In this document: positions 20,162 to 29,625 of the stretch, piece by piece
Layout: each line of letters starts with the position of its first letter
How positions within the stretch are numbered: position 1 is the stretch's first letter
Assembly: GCF_000808535.1 (NCBI RefSeq)
Contig: NZ_JWLV01000021.1
Span: 1-48,059 of the forward strand
Length of the DNA: 48,059 nt
Source: Vibrio sinaloensis
Lineage (GTDB): Bacteria; Pseudomonadota; Gammaproteobacteria; Enterobacterales; Vibrionaceae
Direction: 5' to 3'
Made by a program: the position numbers and the translations under genes
The notes under the pieces: generated by a model
Told to the model about the DNA's origin: nothing
Database searches by the model: none
Seen by the model: the letters and a program-made list of their open reading frames with translations, nothing else

Positions 20162-21049
20162 TTATTGAACCAAAATTCCGGTGCCGATAACGGCTACGAT
20201 TGCCCCAATCCATGCAAAGCGATTGGGGCGTTTACCTGAGTAAATCCAAAGTATAGGCAATAACATGATCGGAGTTGTAGAGGACAGTAACGCCACCATG
20301 CCGACATTACCTTCTTGCAGTGCATAGAGAATTAGTGTCATGCCGACAGCCATGGCAAGAAAACCGTTGATGGCGGTAATTGAAAATATCTTGATGTTCA
20401 TAGGTTGAGTGGCTCGAGCGAGTTTTGCGCCACTTAAGAAAAACAGACAATGGGCGGCAAAAGCGGTCATCATTCTCATGGCTGAGGCAGCAACAGGATC
20501 AATGTCTGTTTGCATGATGGGTTTGGCAATGATGCCACCGAGTGCTTGGCAAAGTGCCGCGACTAATCCTAGGCCAACGCCAATCCAAACTTTACCTTTG
20601 ATTGCTTCCAATTGGTTGTCGGTTTGCCCTTTTCGACCAAAGAAAATCGCAGTGATTACGCCAGTGAACACAAGCAGAGAGCCCAGTAGCTCCATATTGG
20701 TCATGGTTTCACTAAACAGGAAGTAACCCAAAATCGCTGAAAAAACGGCGTGACAAGAGAAAAGAAGACCAGCTTGTCTTGGTCCCATGCGGTTCAGGCA
20801 AGCAAAGAGCGCAGTGTCGCCAATGAATATACCAATGACACCTGACAGCATCATCGCCGAAATTGCCGATGTTTCGACGGTTGACCATCCGCCGGTAACC
20901 ATCGCCATCGTCCCCAAAATGAGCGATGTGCAGCCCATTCGCCATCGGCTGTAGGCAAAGGTGCCTAAATGTTGTGCGGGAGTGACCGAAAGTAAGCTGG
21001 CGACAGCCCATAAAAATGCTGCCGCCAAGGCCAGCCATTCAAAGCCCAT
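20162..21049 (-). CDS. DMT-superfamily (EamA) permease
   Basis: An integral membrane protein of 295 residues with about ten hydrophobic segments, arranged as two EamA repeats (about 5-135 and 150-293). The first repeat starts FEWLALAAAFLWAVASLLSV. The family exports or imports varied metabolites, and the substrate cannot be read from the sequence. I prefer the ATG at 21049, although a GTG at 21055 is also possible. The AAGGA ribosome site lies between optimal distances for both. Confidence 0.85.
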   Translation of the reverse strand: MGFEWLALAAAFLWAVASLLSVTPAQHLGTFAYSRWRMGCTSLILGTMAMVTGGWSTVETSAISAMMLSGVIGIFIGDTALFACLNRMGPRQAGLLFSCHAVFSAILGYFLFSETMTNMELLGSLLVFTGVITAIFFGRKGQTDNQLEAIKGKVWIGVGLGLVAALCQALGGIIAKPIMQTDIDPVAASAMRMMTAFAAHCLFFLSGAKLARATQPMNIKIFSITAINGFLAMAVGMTLILYALQEGNVGMVALLSSTTPIMLLPILWIYSGKRPNRFAWIGAIVAVIGTGILVQ

Positions 21050-21123
21050 TGACACGATATCCTTGTGACTAGGTAAAGGGAATGGCTGACAATATGCATC
21101 AAATTATCGTTAAAACAAAGCGT

Positions 21124-23004
21124 TTACACTTTGAAGCGTCCAACCTCCATACGCATGGTTTCAGCGGAGTCACGCATTTGATTGGCGCTATCGCTACTTT
21201 GAACCGCTTGTGAAGCCAACATATCCGACGCGTCTTTGATGCCTTGCGTGTTACGGCTAATGTCTTCACTTACTGCGCGTTGCTCTTCCGCCGCACTGGC
21301 GATTTGTAGCGCCATGTCATTGATTTCATTGATGGCGGAGGTGATGGTGTTCAAACTCTGTGAGGCTTTTTCGGCGTATTCAACACTGGTGTCGGCAAGC
21401 GAAGTACTTGCCTGCATACTATTTACGGCCAGTTTAGTGTTGTTTTGCAGCGTCTCAATCATGTTGCGGATCTCTTCCGTTGAGCCGTGCGTACGTTGAC
21501 TCAGTACTCGGACTTCATCCGCGACCACGGCGAAGCCACGGCCTTGCTCACCTGCACGAGCTGCCTCAATCGCGGCATTGAGTGCAAGTAAGTTGGTTTG
21601 CTCGGCGATTTCTTGAATGGTGGAGAGTATCTGGTTGATGCTTTGAGTATTGTTTTCCAATTCTGAAATAATGCCTGATGCAGAAGAGACTTGTTCAGCC
21701 AAATCAACAATCGCACCGCGGTTTTTCTCAATCACGAGCTGGCCATCTTCACATGCTGATGCTGACCCTTGAGAGGCCGTTGCGGTCATTTCTGCATGGC
21801 TGGCCACTTCCGCTGCGGTAGCGGACATTTCGTGGATTGCCGTTGCAATTTGGTTGACATCATTTTGCTGAGTTTCAACTTGTTGAGAGGCTTGTTGTGA
21901 CAGTTGGTTCGCTTGTGCTGCTTGACTGGCTAACTGCTCACTGTGAGTGATGATGTTGGCGATCATGGCCTGCATTTGACTTAGGAACTGGTTGACGTGG
22001 GTCGCGAGCTCACCGATTTCATCCATACGACGAATTTCGATGCGTTGCGTTAAGTCTCCCTCACCTTCTGCGAGATCAGATAGGGCTGCTGATAATGTTT
22101 GCAGCGGTTTAAGCAAGCGAGTGACCACATAAGTACTGACCGTCGCGATCACTAGGTAAAGTAGAATCGATGCAATGGCCGTAAATTGAATCTGCTCTGA
22201 TACCGAGGCAAAAGCCAGCTCTTTGTCGACGACAATACCAAGTGACCAATCGGTGGAAGGAATATTGGCGACGAAAATCAGTTTGTCACCTTGCTCTGGC
22301 CAAGTGATGGTAGAGATGTAGGCGGTGTCGATCAATTGGCTAATCTTTTGAGCGCTAAGAGACGGGTTGAGCTGAGTGAGTGGCTTCTGGCTGAGTTTCT
22401 CATCTTGGTAAGCAACGATGTTATTGTTACCGTCGACTAAAAAGGTAAAGCCGTCGTTATCCAATGAAACATTGAGTACTTCGTCAATGATGTTAGTGAC
22501 CGTCAGATCCGCGGCTAGCACGCCCTCTTTTGCGCCACGGAATGCTTTGGCAAAGCTGATGACGATGCTGCCATCAAAATCTTGGTAAGGCTCTGTGATG
22601 ATTAAACCACTGCTCGCCATGGCATCTTGATACCAAGGGCGCGTACGAGGGTCGTAATCGGCTGGCCAATCTTCGGTTTTATCGCCATAGGCAATGGAGC
22701 CATCTTCAAAGCCAGCATAAACAGATAGAAAGTTACCCGCACGCTTGGTCACGAGCATCTCTCGGTCTGCATCGCTTGCTTCAAGAATGTTCTTTTCATT
22801 CGCAAGCATCATGTCGCTGCGAATCTCAAGCCAGTCTGAGACATAACGTGCAGTCGCATGGCTGATATTAGCCATTTCGCTGTTCAACGCGGACGTTGTT
22901 TCCTGCTTGAGTTGGCTGACGGATATCCAAGCCTGAACCCCACTGACAACCGCAATGATGATTGCAATGGCGATTTGAATTTTAAGTTTTATTGTGTATT
23001 TCAT
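21124..23004 (-). CDS. Methyl-accepting chemotaxis protein with dCache sensor
   Basis: A transmembrane chemoreceptor of 626 residues. TM1 is at about 8-28, a periplasmic double Cache domain at about 35-265, TM2 at about 270-292, followed by HAMP and a cytoplasmic signalling domain with the conserved hairpin tip [19 protein letters not shown]. The sensor carries Y117, R122, W124, Y125, Y140, D142 and D166, spaced like the amino-acid-binding motif of PctA-type dCache_1 receptors, so an amino acid ligand is likely. I start at the ATG at 23004, which follows AGGAAAGG. The frame runs further upstream without a better site. Confidence 0.94.
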   Translation of the reverse strand: MKYTIKLKIQIAIAIIIAVVSGVQAWISVSQLKQETTSALNSEMANISHATARYVSDWLEIRSDMMLANEKNILEASDADREMLVTKRAGNFLSVYAGFEDGSIAYGDKTEDWPADYDPRTRPWYQDAMASSGLIITEPYQDFDGSIVISFAKAFRGAKEGVLAADLTVTNIIDEVLNVSLDNDGFTFLVDGNNNIVAYQDEKLSQKPLTQLNPSLSAQKISQLIDTAYISTITWPEQGDKLIFVANIPSTDWSLGIVVDKELAFASVSEQIQFTAIASILLYLVIATVSTYVVTRLLKPLQTLSAALSDLAEGEGDLTQRIEIRRMDEIGELATHVNQFLSQMQAMIANIITHSEQLASQAAQANQLSQQASQQVETQQNDVNQIATAIHEMSATAAEVASHAEMTATASQGSASACEDGQLVIEKNRGAIVDLAEQVSSASGIISELENNTQSINQILSTIQEIAEQTNLLALNAAIEAARAGEQGRGFAVVADEVRVLSQRTHGSTEEIRNMIETLQNNTKLAVNSMQASTSLADTSVEYAEKASQSLNTITSAINEINDMALQIASAAEEQRAVSEDISRNTQGIKDASDMLASQAVQSSDSANQMRDSAETMRMEVGRFKV

Positions 23005-23228
23005 TGCCTTTCCTTCATAAATTAGACAACAAACTGAAAGTAAAAAACCTTTGCTTTCTAGAAGATTCACCTACGGAGTTCGCCCAGAGAGTGGCAAAAG
23101 TAAAATATTTAGTGGGCTGATTAGATTATCACTCTGATGGTATAGAAAGTGGCCAGTTATATGTTTGATCTATATTGTTATTCAGAGAGTGGAATATCGA
23201 CGTTTCTAAACCTTTTATTGGAAGTGTG

Positions 23229-23258
23229 ACTTCCTACCCAAAACACAGAGTAGGAAGT
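23229..23258 (-). terminator. 3' hairpin of the DASS transporter gene
   Basis: ACTTCCTAC and GTAGGAAGT (23229-23237, 23250-23258) form a perfect 9-bp stem 11 bp after the stop codon of the transporter gene. No T tract follows on either strand, so it is a weak intrinsic terminator at best and could instead protect the mRNA 3' end. Confidence 0.45.
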
Positions 23259-23269
23259 CTGAAGTGGGA

Positions 23270-24685
23270 TTAGGTGATAATCAGTGCGGCGGCGTAAACA
23301 ATTAGCAAGCCAATGACACCGATGATGACTCCTGTTTTCGCCATATCTTTGCTTTCAATCAGCCCCGTAGAGTAAGCCAAAGAGTTTGGTGGAGTAGAAA
23401 CGGGTAAAATCATACCGAGTGAAGCCGAGAAGGCGACCACGACAAGCAAACCTTGTAGTCCGCCGACAGCAGATAGGCTCTCCATTGAGGCTCCGATTGC
23501 TGCTGCGATGGGCATCAATAAGTTGGCTGTCGCCGTGTTTGACATAAAGTTTGCCATCAACCAGCAGACAATCGACATGGTAATCACAACCGCGACAGGG
23601 GAAAGAGCCTCATAATCAATCGCGTGAGCGAGGGCGGCGGCTAATCCTGTCTTGTCTAGGCCAATACCAATCGCGATCCCGCCGGCAACCAGCCAAAGTA
23701 CATCCCAGTTTATCTGCTTTAACTCTGGCTTACCCATGATGCCCGTTAATGTGAATACTGCTAATGGAATGATCGAGACAACATAGGTGTTCATACCGTG
23801 CAGTTTAGTTGTCATCCAAAGCAAAATGGTGGCAGCAAAAGTGATGTATACAACGATAGCGCGCCAGTTTTTTTGGAACTGTCCGTCGAGCTTCAGTGTC
23901 ATCGTCGCTTGAGAAGAAGGGAATAATTTCTGCAACAAGAACCATGCGATAGTCAATTGAACAACCACAAATGGAAGCCCCATCATCATCCAGCTCAGAA
24001 AGTCGATGCTATTCTCTCCCGTCAAATATTGCAGTGCGATTGCATTGGGAGGGGTACCGATAGGGGTCGCAATACCACCAGTATTAGCAGCAATCGGTAT
24101 GCAAAGCACTAAGGCTTTAATCCCAAGATCACCTTTGGGCGCAGAGGCAACAATAGGGCCCAACAATGCGAGCATCATGACCGTGGTCGCTGTGTTCGAC
24201 ATAAACATGGAAAACACAGCCGTGATCAGCATTAAGCCAAGCATGATAAACCTAGGCTGGTGGCCGAAAGGCTTGAGAAGCACGCGAGCGAGGTTGTTAT
24301 CGAGTTCATACTTGGATGCCGCTATCGCCAGCGCAAAACCACCCATAAAAAGAATAATAATGGGTGACGAGAAGGCGCTAAAAATATCGGTGTATTGCAT
24401 CAACTCACCGAGATCATGCCCCGCAGGAGGCGTTCGGAACCAATGTAGCCCCTTGTCTGAAATCATGATCAGCTCTAGCGCGATGATCAATATCGAAGTC
24501 GCAAAAACGGGCACCGGCTCAAGGACCCAAAGCAGTGCAGCGAGCAGAAAGATCGCCAGCAGTCGGTGCTGAATGAACGTCAGATCGTCGATCGGAATTG
24601 CATCGATGGGCATAAACAGGACCCCAATAGGTAAGCTAAAACAAATCAGTAGCTTCACCAAGATCCCATGATCGATTTTGGGCAT
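23270..24685 (-). CDS. DASS/SLC13-family sodium-coupled carboxylate transporter
   Basis: A 471-residue inner-membrane protein of the divalent anion:sodium symporter family, whose structural model is VcINDY of V. cholerae. Both Ser-Asn-Thr sodium/substrate motifs are present: MSNTATTVMM (about 162-171) and MSNTATANLLMP in the second half. The partner loop TPIGTPPNAIA follows the first. Dicarboxylates such as succinate are the usual cargo, but the exact substrate is inferred. The ATG at 24685 (MPKIDHGILV) has AGGTGA 8 nt upstream, so I prefer it to the longer frame. Confidence 0.93.
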   Translation of the reverse strand: MPKIDHGILVKLLICFSLPIGVLFMPIDAIPIDDLTFIQHRLLAIFLLAALLWVLEPVPVFATSILIIALELIMISDKGLHWFRTPPAGHDLGELMQYTDIFSAFSSPIIILFMGGFALAIAASKYELDNNLARVLLKPFGHQPRFIMLGLMLITAVFSMFMSNTATTVMMLALLGPIVASAPKGDLGIKALVLCIPIAANTGGIATPIGTPPNAIALQYLTGENSIDFLSWMMMGLPFVVVQLTIAWFLLQKLFPSSQATMTLKLDGQFQKNWRAIVVYITFAATILLWMTTKLHGMNTYVVSIIPLAVFTLTGIMGKPELKQINWDVLWLVAGGIAIGIGLDKTGLAAALAHAIDYEALSPVAVVITMSIVCWLMANFMSNTATANLLMPIAAAIGASMESLSAVGGLQGLLVVVAFSASLGMILPVSTPPNSLAYSTGLIESKDMAKTGVIIGVIGLLIVYAAALIIT

Positions 24686-24808
24686 AGAATGATTCACCTT
24701 GTAACAGAGTTTTGATGACAAGGATAATTAATAATCGAATTAGGGTCTTAGACTGAGGTTGAAGTTTTGCAAGCTGGTTAAAAATGTTGCATTTGAATTG
24801 TTTTCGGT

Positions 24809-24835
24809 CAAAAAAAGCCCCGAGTAATCGAGGCT
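24809..24835 (-). terminator. Rho-independent terminator after psd
   Basis: On the minus strand, AGCCTCG pairs with CGGGGCT (one G-U) around a 6-nt loop and is followed by T7. It lies 24 bp after the psd stop and ends the rsgA-psd unit. Confidence 0.88.
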
Positions 24836-24859
24836 TAGTGTATGAAAATGGTGTTTTAA

Positions 24860-25726
24860 TTACTTATCATGCTTTAAATGCGCGTAAGGTGTGCCCATTA
24901 CTGTCGTTTGACCATTTTGCATTGTTTCATCAAACGTAATTGCGTCTTTCGCGAATAGGTTAATCACGGTAGAACCAAGTTTGAATCGGCCCATTTCCTC
25001 ACCTTTCTTCAAGATAACCGCTTTATCACCTTCCGCAGGGTAATTCCATTTGTAAACGCTGTTGCCGCGAGGTGGTGTCACTGTACCTGCCCAAACTTGT
25101 TCAATGCTACCAACGATTGTCGCTCCAACAAGCACTTGTGCCATTGGGCCAAATTCAGTATCGAAAATACACACAACACGCTCATTACGAGCAAACAAGT
25201 TAGGAACGTTTTCTGCTGTCAGTGGGTTCACAGAGAATAGGTCACCTGGAACGTAAATCATTTGGCGAAGCGTTCCATCGCATGGCATGTGTACGCGGTG
25301 GTAGTCGCGAGGAGATAAGTACAACGTCGCAAATTCACCATCAGCAAATTCTGCCGCCAGGTTTGCATCGCCACCTAAGAGTTCCTGCGCGGTATAGTCA
25401 TGGCCTTTTGCTTGAATAAGCTTACCGTCAGTAATTGGGCCAAACTGACTGACACAGGCATCGGCTGGGTGAGTCACTACATTTTCACCTTCAGCGATAG
25501 GGCGCATGCCATCTTTGAGCTCGCGCACGAAGAATTCGTTGAATGTCTTGAAGTGCTTAGGATCGGAATGCAGTGCTTCATCCATATTCACGTTGTACTG
25601 TTTGATAAACCAGCGAATGATAGCAGTAGTTAGACCGCCAGCTTTAGCGGAAGCAAGTTTACCGACTAAGCGGGTTAGACCGTGCTGGGGGATCCAGTAT
25701 TGCAGTCCAACTTTAATCTTATCCAT
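24860..25726 (-). CDS. psd: Phosphatidylserine decarboxylase proenzyme
   Basis: Psd makes phosphatidylethanolamine from phosphatidylserine in the inner membrane. The 288-residue proenzyme carries the self-cleavage motif LGST (in [13 protein letters not shown], about residue 250). There the chain splits and the serine becomes the pyruvoyl cofactor. The catalytic-triad blocks [11 protein letters not shown] and [10 protein letters not shown] are present. I start at the ATG at 25726 ([16 protein letters not shown]), matching the family. It follows rsgA on the same strand, as in E. coli, about 110 bp downstream. Confidence 0.97.
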   Translation of the reverse strand: MDKIKVGLQYWIPQHGLTRLVGKLASAKAGGLTTAIIRWFIKQYNVNMDEALHSDPKHFKTFNEFFVRELKDGMRPIAEGENVVTHPADACVSQFGPITDGKLIQAKGHDYTAQELLGGDANLAAEFADGEFATLYLSPRDYHRVHMPCDGTLRQMIYVPGDLFSVNPLTAENVPNLFARNERVVCIFDTEFGPMAQVLVGATIVGSIEQVWAGTVTPPRGNSVYKWNYPAEGDKAVILKKGEEMGRFKLGSTVINLFAKDAITFDETMQNGQTTVMGTPYAHLKHDK

Positions 25727-25836
25727 TGTCGTCTTTTCCAATGTTAACTAGATGTTGTTTACTTTTGGGCGCGGAATGTTACTCAAAAACGCATCAAAAG
25801 TCAGTATAAAGCGTGGTTCAATTGTGCAATAAGGCG

Positions 25837-26892
25837 TTACAAGTCTGCTTTTTTGTTACGCGAATACTGACGGTTTGCTTTGTTTTCAACCATGCTTTCC
25901 AAAATTCGGTGGTAGTTTTCAAAGCGAATTTCACTGATGTCACCTCGTTCAACCGCCTCAACTAAGATACAGCCAGGGTCATCGAGATGTTTGCAGTCTC
26001 GGAACTTGCAGCCGCCAAGGTAGGGTTGAAATTCCACAAACGCTTTGGTGACTTCTTCGGCTTCCAAATGCCACAAACCGAACTCTCGTACTCCTGGTGA
26101 ATCAATCAAATCACCGCCTGTAGGAATGTGGTAGAGGCGTGACGCGGTGGTGGTGTGTTGGCCAAGACCTGAGTTCTCAGAAATCTCACCTTCCTCAACA
26201 TTAAATTGAGGCATAAGCGCATTGACCAAGCTCGATTTACCGACGCCAGATTGGCCAACGAAGATATTGATACGGTCACTTAACTCGGCTTCTAGCGCAG
26301 CGATACCTTCGCCAGTTTGCTTACTGACAAACAGGACTTTATAGCCGATACGCTCATATTCAGCGAGCCACGTTTTGTACTGCTCGAGTTGTTCGGTTTC
26401 CAATAAGTCTATTTTGTTGAGCACGATCAGCGGCGCTATCTGCAAGGTTTCCGCCGCGACTAAGTAACGATCAATGATGTTCAAAGATAGTTCGGGAAGC
26501 ACAGAAGAGACGATAATCATTTGATCAACGTTGGCTGCGACAGGTTTTAAACCGTCATAGTAGTCAGGTCGAGTTAGGACTGAAGTGCGAGTTTCAACCG
26601 CCTCGACCACGCCTGAAATGCCATCCATTGACTCCAAACCCGCTCGCCAGATCACCTTATCGCCAGATACGAGAGACTCTATGCCGCGGCGCAGGTTGCA
26701 ACGGTGAACGTCGCCACTTTCCAAGTCTTCGATGTCCGCGTGTTGGCCAAAACGAGTAATCACCAAGCCTTTTTGAGTACCGCCGAGCATGGATTCATCC
26801 CATTGCACGGATTCTTCATTTTTCAGCTTGCGTTTTTGGTTGCTGCGTACGCGTCTTACTTGACCTTTGGTGAGCTTTTTTTTCTTTGCCAC
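25837..26892 (-). CDS. rsgA: Small ribosomal subunit biogenesis GTPase RsgA
   Basis: RsgA is a circularly permuted GTPase that checks late maturation of the 30S subunit. The 351-residue protein has a basic N-terminal tail ([20 protein letters not shown]), an OB domain, then the GTPase motifs in permuted order: NKID (G4), [10 protein letters not shown] (G1), [10 protein letters not shown] (G3). The C-terminal zinc site [14 protein letters not shown] is complete. The gene diverges from orn and precedes psd, the E. coli arrangement. Confidence 0.97.
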   Translation of the reverse strand: MAKKKKLTKGQVRRVRSNQKRKLKNEESVQWDESMLGGTQKGLVITRFGQHADIEDLESGDVHRCNLRRGIESLVSGDKVIWRAGLESMDGISGVVEAVETRTSVLTRPDYYDGLKPVAANVDQMIIVSSVLPELSLNIIDRYLVAAETLQIAPLIVLNKIDLLETEQLEQYKTWLAEYERIGYKVLFVSKQTGEGIAALEAELSDRINIFVGQSGVGKSSLVNALMPQFNVEEGEISENSGLGQHTTTASRLYHIPTGGDLIDSPGVREFGLWHLEAEEVTKAFVEFQPYLGGCKFRDCKHLDDPGCILVEAVERGDISEIRFENYHRILESMVENKANRQYSRNKKADL

Positions 26893-27006
26893 AATCGTCT
26901 ACTTAACTCATTTATCGTCTTACATGGATCCTCGATGATAGCTATCTTGAGGATCGGAATTTGGGTATAGTACCTTTTTTATCAGAAAACCAATAGGCAC
27001 CGATTT

Positions 27007-27552
27007 ATGTCCTTTAGCGATCAAAACTTAATTTGGATGGATCTGGAGATGACCGGACTGGACCCGGAAACCCACAAAATTATCGAAATCGCGACCATTG
27101 TAACTGACAGTGAGCTAAATATTTTAGCTGAAGGACCAGTACTTGCCATTCACCAGCCAGAGTCCGAGCTCGAAAAGATGGATGAGTGGTGTACAACCAC
27201 TCATACGGGCAGCGGCTTGGTTGCTCGAGTACGAGCTAGCCAAGTTACTGAGCAAGACGCGATTCGCCAAACCATTGAGTTTCTTGAGAAGTGGGTGCCG
27301 AAAGGGAAATCACCGATTTGCGGCAATAGCATCGGCCAAGATCGTCGCTTTTTGTACAAGCACATGCCTGAGTTAGAAGAGTACTTCCACTACCGATATG
27401 TCGATGTGAGTACTTTGAAAGAGCTGACTCGCCGCTGGAAGCCGGAAGTACTAGACGGTTTTTCAAAGTCAGGCAGTCATTTGGCGTTGGATGACATCCG
27501 AGAATCTATTGCAGAGCTAAAATACTACCGTCAAACGATTTTTAACATTTGA
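27007..27552 (+). CDS. orn: Oligoribonuclease
   Basis: Orn degrades the 2-5-mer (chiefly dinucleotide) end products of mRNA and cyclic-di-GMP turnover to mononucleotides and is essential in many gammaproteobacteria. The 181-residue protein shows the DEDDh exonuclease signature: MDLEMTGLD (first D and E, residues 11-19), [10 protein letters not shown] with the next aspartate, and SHLALDDI with the catalytic histidine and last aspartate. It is divergent from rsgA and upstream of the tRNA array. Confidence 0.98.
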   Translation: MSFSDQNLIWMDLEMTGLDPETHKIIEIATIVTDSELNILAEGPVLAIHQPESELEKMDEWCTTTHTGSGLVARVRASQVTEQDAIRQTIEFLEKWVPKGKSPICGNSIGQDRRFLYKHMPELEEYFHYRYVDVSTLKELTRRWKPEVLDGFSKSGSHLALDDIRESIAELKYYRQTIFNI

Positions 27553-27554
27553 TA

Positions 27555-27598
27555 GCCAAGCCGTTTCGTGACTCTAGAGGGGCTTGGCGTCAATTTTG
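27555..27598 (+). terminator. Candidate terminator after orn
   Basis: GCCAAGCC (27555-27562) pairs perfectly with GGCTTGGC (27581-27588) around an 18-nt loop, starting 2 bp after the orn stop. Only a weak T-rich stretch (CAATTTTG) follows, so efficiency is uncertain. Confidence 0.45.
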
Positions 27599-27670
27599 AG
27601 CGATTAATATTCAGTTCTGTGTGCTTTTTCATCAAACGGAAAAAAAACAACTTTTTTTTGCATGAAGGAC

Positions 27671-27706
27671 TTGCATCACAAAAAAATGCTCTTATAATTC
27701 GCAGCC
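27671..27706 (+). promoter_or_regulatory. Stable-RNA promoter of the tRNA array
   Basis: TTGCAT (27671-27676), a 16-bp spacer and perfect TATAAT (27693-27698) precede the first tRNA by 32 bp. The discriminator (TCGCAGCCC) is GC-rich, typical of promoters under stringent control. An A/T-rich stretch (A8, T8) lies just upstream and could act as an UP element. Confidence 0.85.
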
Positions 27707-27730
27707 CTGAACGACGGAAACGTTGTTGAT

Positions 27731-27806
27731 GCGACACTAGCTCAGTTGGTAGAGCGCAACCTTGCCAAGGTTGAGGTCACGAGTTCGAACCTCGTGTGTC
27801 GCTCCA
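27731..27806 (+). tRNA. tRNA-Gly(GCC) copy 1
   Basis: A 76-nt cloverleaf with acceptor GCGACAC/GTGTCGC, anticodon loop CTTGCCAAG (anticodon GCC), T-loop GTTCGAA and encoded CCA. All seven intact Gly copies in the array appear identical. Confidence 0.98.
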
Positions 27807-27847
27807 AATTGATAGGCTTTCATCATGCCTCAAATGGTGAATACGGA

Positions 27848-27924
<77 letters not shown>

Positions 27925-27944
27925 ATTTCTCTTCAAGAGAATAT

Positions 27945-28020
27945 GCGACACTAGCTCAGTTGGTAGAGCGCAACCTTGCCAAGGTTGAGGTCACGAGTTC
28001 GAACCTCGTGTGTCGCTCCA
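27945..28020 (+). tRNA. tRNA-Gly(GCC) copy 2
   Basis: Same 76-nt sequence as copy 1, with anticodon GCC and encoded CCA. The spacer from the preceding fMet gene folds as TTCTCT/AGAGAA. Confidence 0.98.
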
Positions 28021-28058
28021 ATTTTAAAGTTGTCATCGTACTTAACGGTGAATACGGA

Positions 28059-28135
<77 letters not shown>

Positions 28136-28165
28136 AATTTCATCAATAGCATTAGCTGTTGATAT

Positions 28166-28241
28166 GCGACACTAGCTCAGTTGGTAGAGCGCAACCTTGC
28201 CAAGGTTGAGGTCACGAGTTCGAACCTCGTGTGTCGCTCCA
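28166..28241 (+). tRNA. tRNA-Gly(GCC) copy 3
   Basis: Identical to copy 1. With the following fMet copy it opens the second copy of the Gly-fMet-Gly-fMet unit. Confidence 0.98.
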
Positions 28242-28282
28242 AATTGATAGGCTTTCATCATGCCTCAAATGGTGTATACGGA

Positions 28283-28359
<77 letters not shown>

Positions 28360-28377
28360 ATTCTCTTTCGAGAATAT

Positions 28378-28453
28378 GCGACACTAGCTCAGTTGGTAGA
28401 GCGCAACCTTGCCAAGGTTGAGGTCACGAGTTCGAACCTCGTGTGTCGCTCCA
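28378..28453 (+). tRNA. tRNA-Gly(GCC) copy 4
   Basis: Identical to copy 1, with anticodon GCC and encoded CCA. Confidence 0.98.
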
Positions 28454-28492
28454 ATTTGATAGCTCTCATTGTGCTTAACAATGAAATACGGA

Positions 28493-28569
<77 letters not shown>

Positions 28570-28587
28570 ATTCTCTTTCGAGAATAT

Positions 28588-28663
28588 GCGACACTAGCTC
28601 AGTTGGTAGAGCGCAACCTTGCCAAGGTTGAGGTCACGAGTTCGAACCTCGTGTGTCGCTCCA
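28588..28663 (+). tRNA. tRNA-Gly(GCC) copy 5
   Basis: Identical to copy 1. From here on the array contains only Gly genes. Confidence 0.98.
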
Positions 28664-28699
28664 ATTTATAGTCCTCATCGTACTCAACGATGACAAGAA

Positions 28700-28775
28700 G
28701 CGACACTAGCTCAGTTGGTAGAGCGCAACCTTGCCAAGGTTGAGGTCACGAGTTCGAACCTCGTGTGTCGCTCCA
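28700..28775 (+). tRNA. tRNA-Gly(GCC) copy 6
   Basis: Identical to copy 1. It is preceded by a spacer hairpin TCATCGT/ACGATGA. Confidence 0.98.
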
Positions 28776-28812
28776 ATTTACAGTCCTCATCGTACTTAAC
28801 GGTGATAAAGAT

Positions 28813-28904
28813 GCAACACCCGCTCAGTTTGATTGAGCGCAACCTTACCAAGGTTGAGGTCACGCCTTTTTGTTTATGAATAGGGAACCTCGTGTGTCGC
28901 TCCA
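28813..28904 (+). pseudogene. Broken tRNA-Gly copy
   Basis: The 5' part (GCAACACCCGCTCAGTTTG) and D-arm are degraded, and the anticodon loop reads CTTACCAAG (ACC instead of GCC). About 20 bp beginning CCTTTTTG and ending AATAGG replace the 5' half of the T-arm, so no T-loop can form. The 3' half with GTGTCGCTCCA is intact. It should not give a functional tRNA. Confidence 0.85.
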
Positions 28905-28940
28905 ATTTATAGTTCTCATCGTACTTAACGATGACAAAAA

Positions 28941-29016
28941 GCGACACTAGCTCAGTTGGTAGAGCGCAACCTTGCCAAGGTTGAGGTCACGAGTTCGAAC
29001 CTCGTGTGTCGCTCCA
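28941..29016 (+). tRNA. tRNA-Gly(GCC) copy 7
   Basis: Identical to copy 1, and the last intact tRNA of the array, after the broken copy. Confidence 0.98.
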
Positions 29017-29035
29017 AATTTTAGAGTGCTTGGCT

Positions 29036-29076
29036 TACACGAGGAACCTCGTGACTGAATCCAGCCGAGACGCTCC
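29036..29076 (+). pseudogene. Remnant of a tRNA-Gly 3' end
   Basis: CACGAGGAACCTCGTG is followed, after an unrelated insert, by GACGCTCCA. These match the T-arm and acceptor end of the Gly genes without the rest, so they look like a decayed repeat unit. Confidence 0.45.
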
Positions 29077-29171
29077 AAATCTCCTTCAAATGACGCAATC
29101 ATTTGAAACGGTCATTGAGACCACCGCTCTTTATCTAATGCTGAGAAGCATCAACCAAAACATAATCGAGT

Positions 29172-29197
29172 CCTCCTGAAGTCAGGTGGGCGTTTTT
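29172..29197 (+). terminator. Candidate terminator of the tRNA array
   Basis: CCTCCTGA (29172-29179) pairs with TCAGGTGG (29182-29189) with one T/T mismatch, followed by GCG and T5. It is the first intrinsic-terminator-like structure after the last tRNA. Confidence 0.55.
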
Positions 29198-29262
29198 ATG
29201 TCTCTAATTTCTATCCAGCACGGGATGTGCTCAAGTAAAAAATCATGGTGAGCCTAGGTGAA

Positions 29263-29625
29263 CTAGGGGTTTCGACATCCATTAACAGACTTATCCACAA
29301 TTTAAACGATGTGGATAACTTGGTGGGTAACCTGAATTTACGCTATGTATAACCGCTTTTTTATAGGATCTTTCTTTTACTGAAACTTTCTTTCCAATGA
29401 CGCAGTTTAATCTAAGTTGTTGTTTTTGCTATATTTTGATGGATTTTTACCACCGTTAATTGAGGTGGTAGATGATCATTAAGTGACTGTTTTTTGATCC
29501 TAGTCATTTGTTGGTATTGTGATTAACTTTTCCATCTGTAAGAAAACAAGCAATCCTCTCGTCTTTTTTCCACATTTCCATTTTTAGAGCTAAATCAAAT
29601 TGCGCATAGGGCACATAGGCAAGTT
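29263..29625. other. Gene-free region with a DnaA-box cluster (datA-like)
   Basis: About 600 bp between the last tRNA and the queG stop holds no gene. TTATCCACA (29291-29299) and its inverse TGTGGATAA (29310-29318) are perfect DnaA boxes 10 bp apart in head-to-head orientation. TTTTCCACA (29566-29574) matches the relaxed consensus TTWTNCACA, and TGTGATTAA (29518-29526) is one mismatch away. ACCACC/GGTGGT (29449-29469) forms a stem. As I recall, E. coli datA lies in the same orn/glyVXY/queG neighbourhood. The role in replication control is inferred, and I found no good IHF site. Confidence 0.55.

Noticed and set aside
24006..24572. 188-codon open frame on the plus strand opposite the DASS transporter gene
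   Set aside because: It lies wholly antisense to a well-supported transporter with both SNT motifs, has no ribosome site and no recognisable domain. It is a shadow frame caused by the codon bias of the real gene.
20162..24685. The three genes DMT permease, chemoreceptor and DASS transporter as a horizontally acquired island
   Set aside because: No flanking repeats, integrase, tRNA junction or clear compositional break is visible. They may simply be variable Vibrio genes.
29430..29500. Possible IHF sites beside the DnaA boxes (TTGAT at about 29436 and 29493)
   Set aside because: Each has at least two mismatches to WATCAANNNNTTR on the relevant strand, which is not better than chance in A/T-rich DNA.
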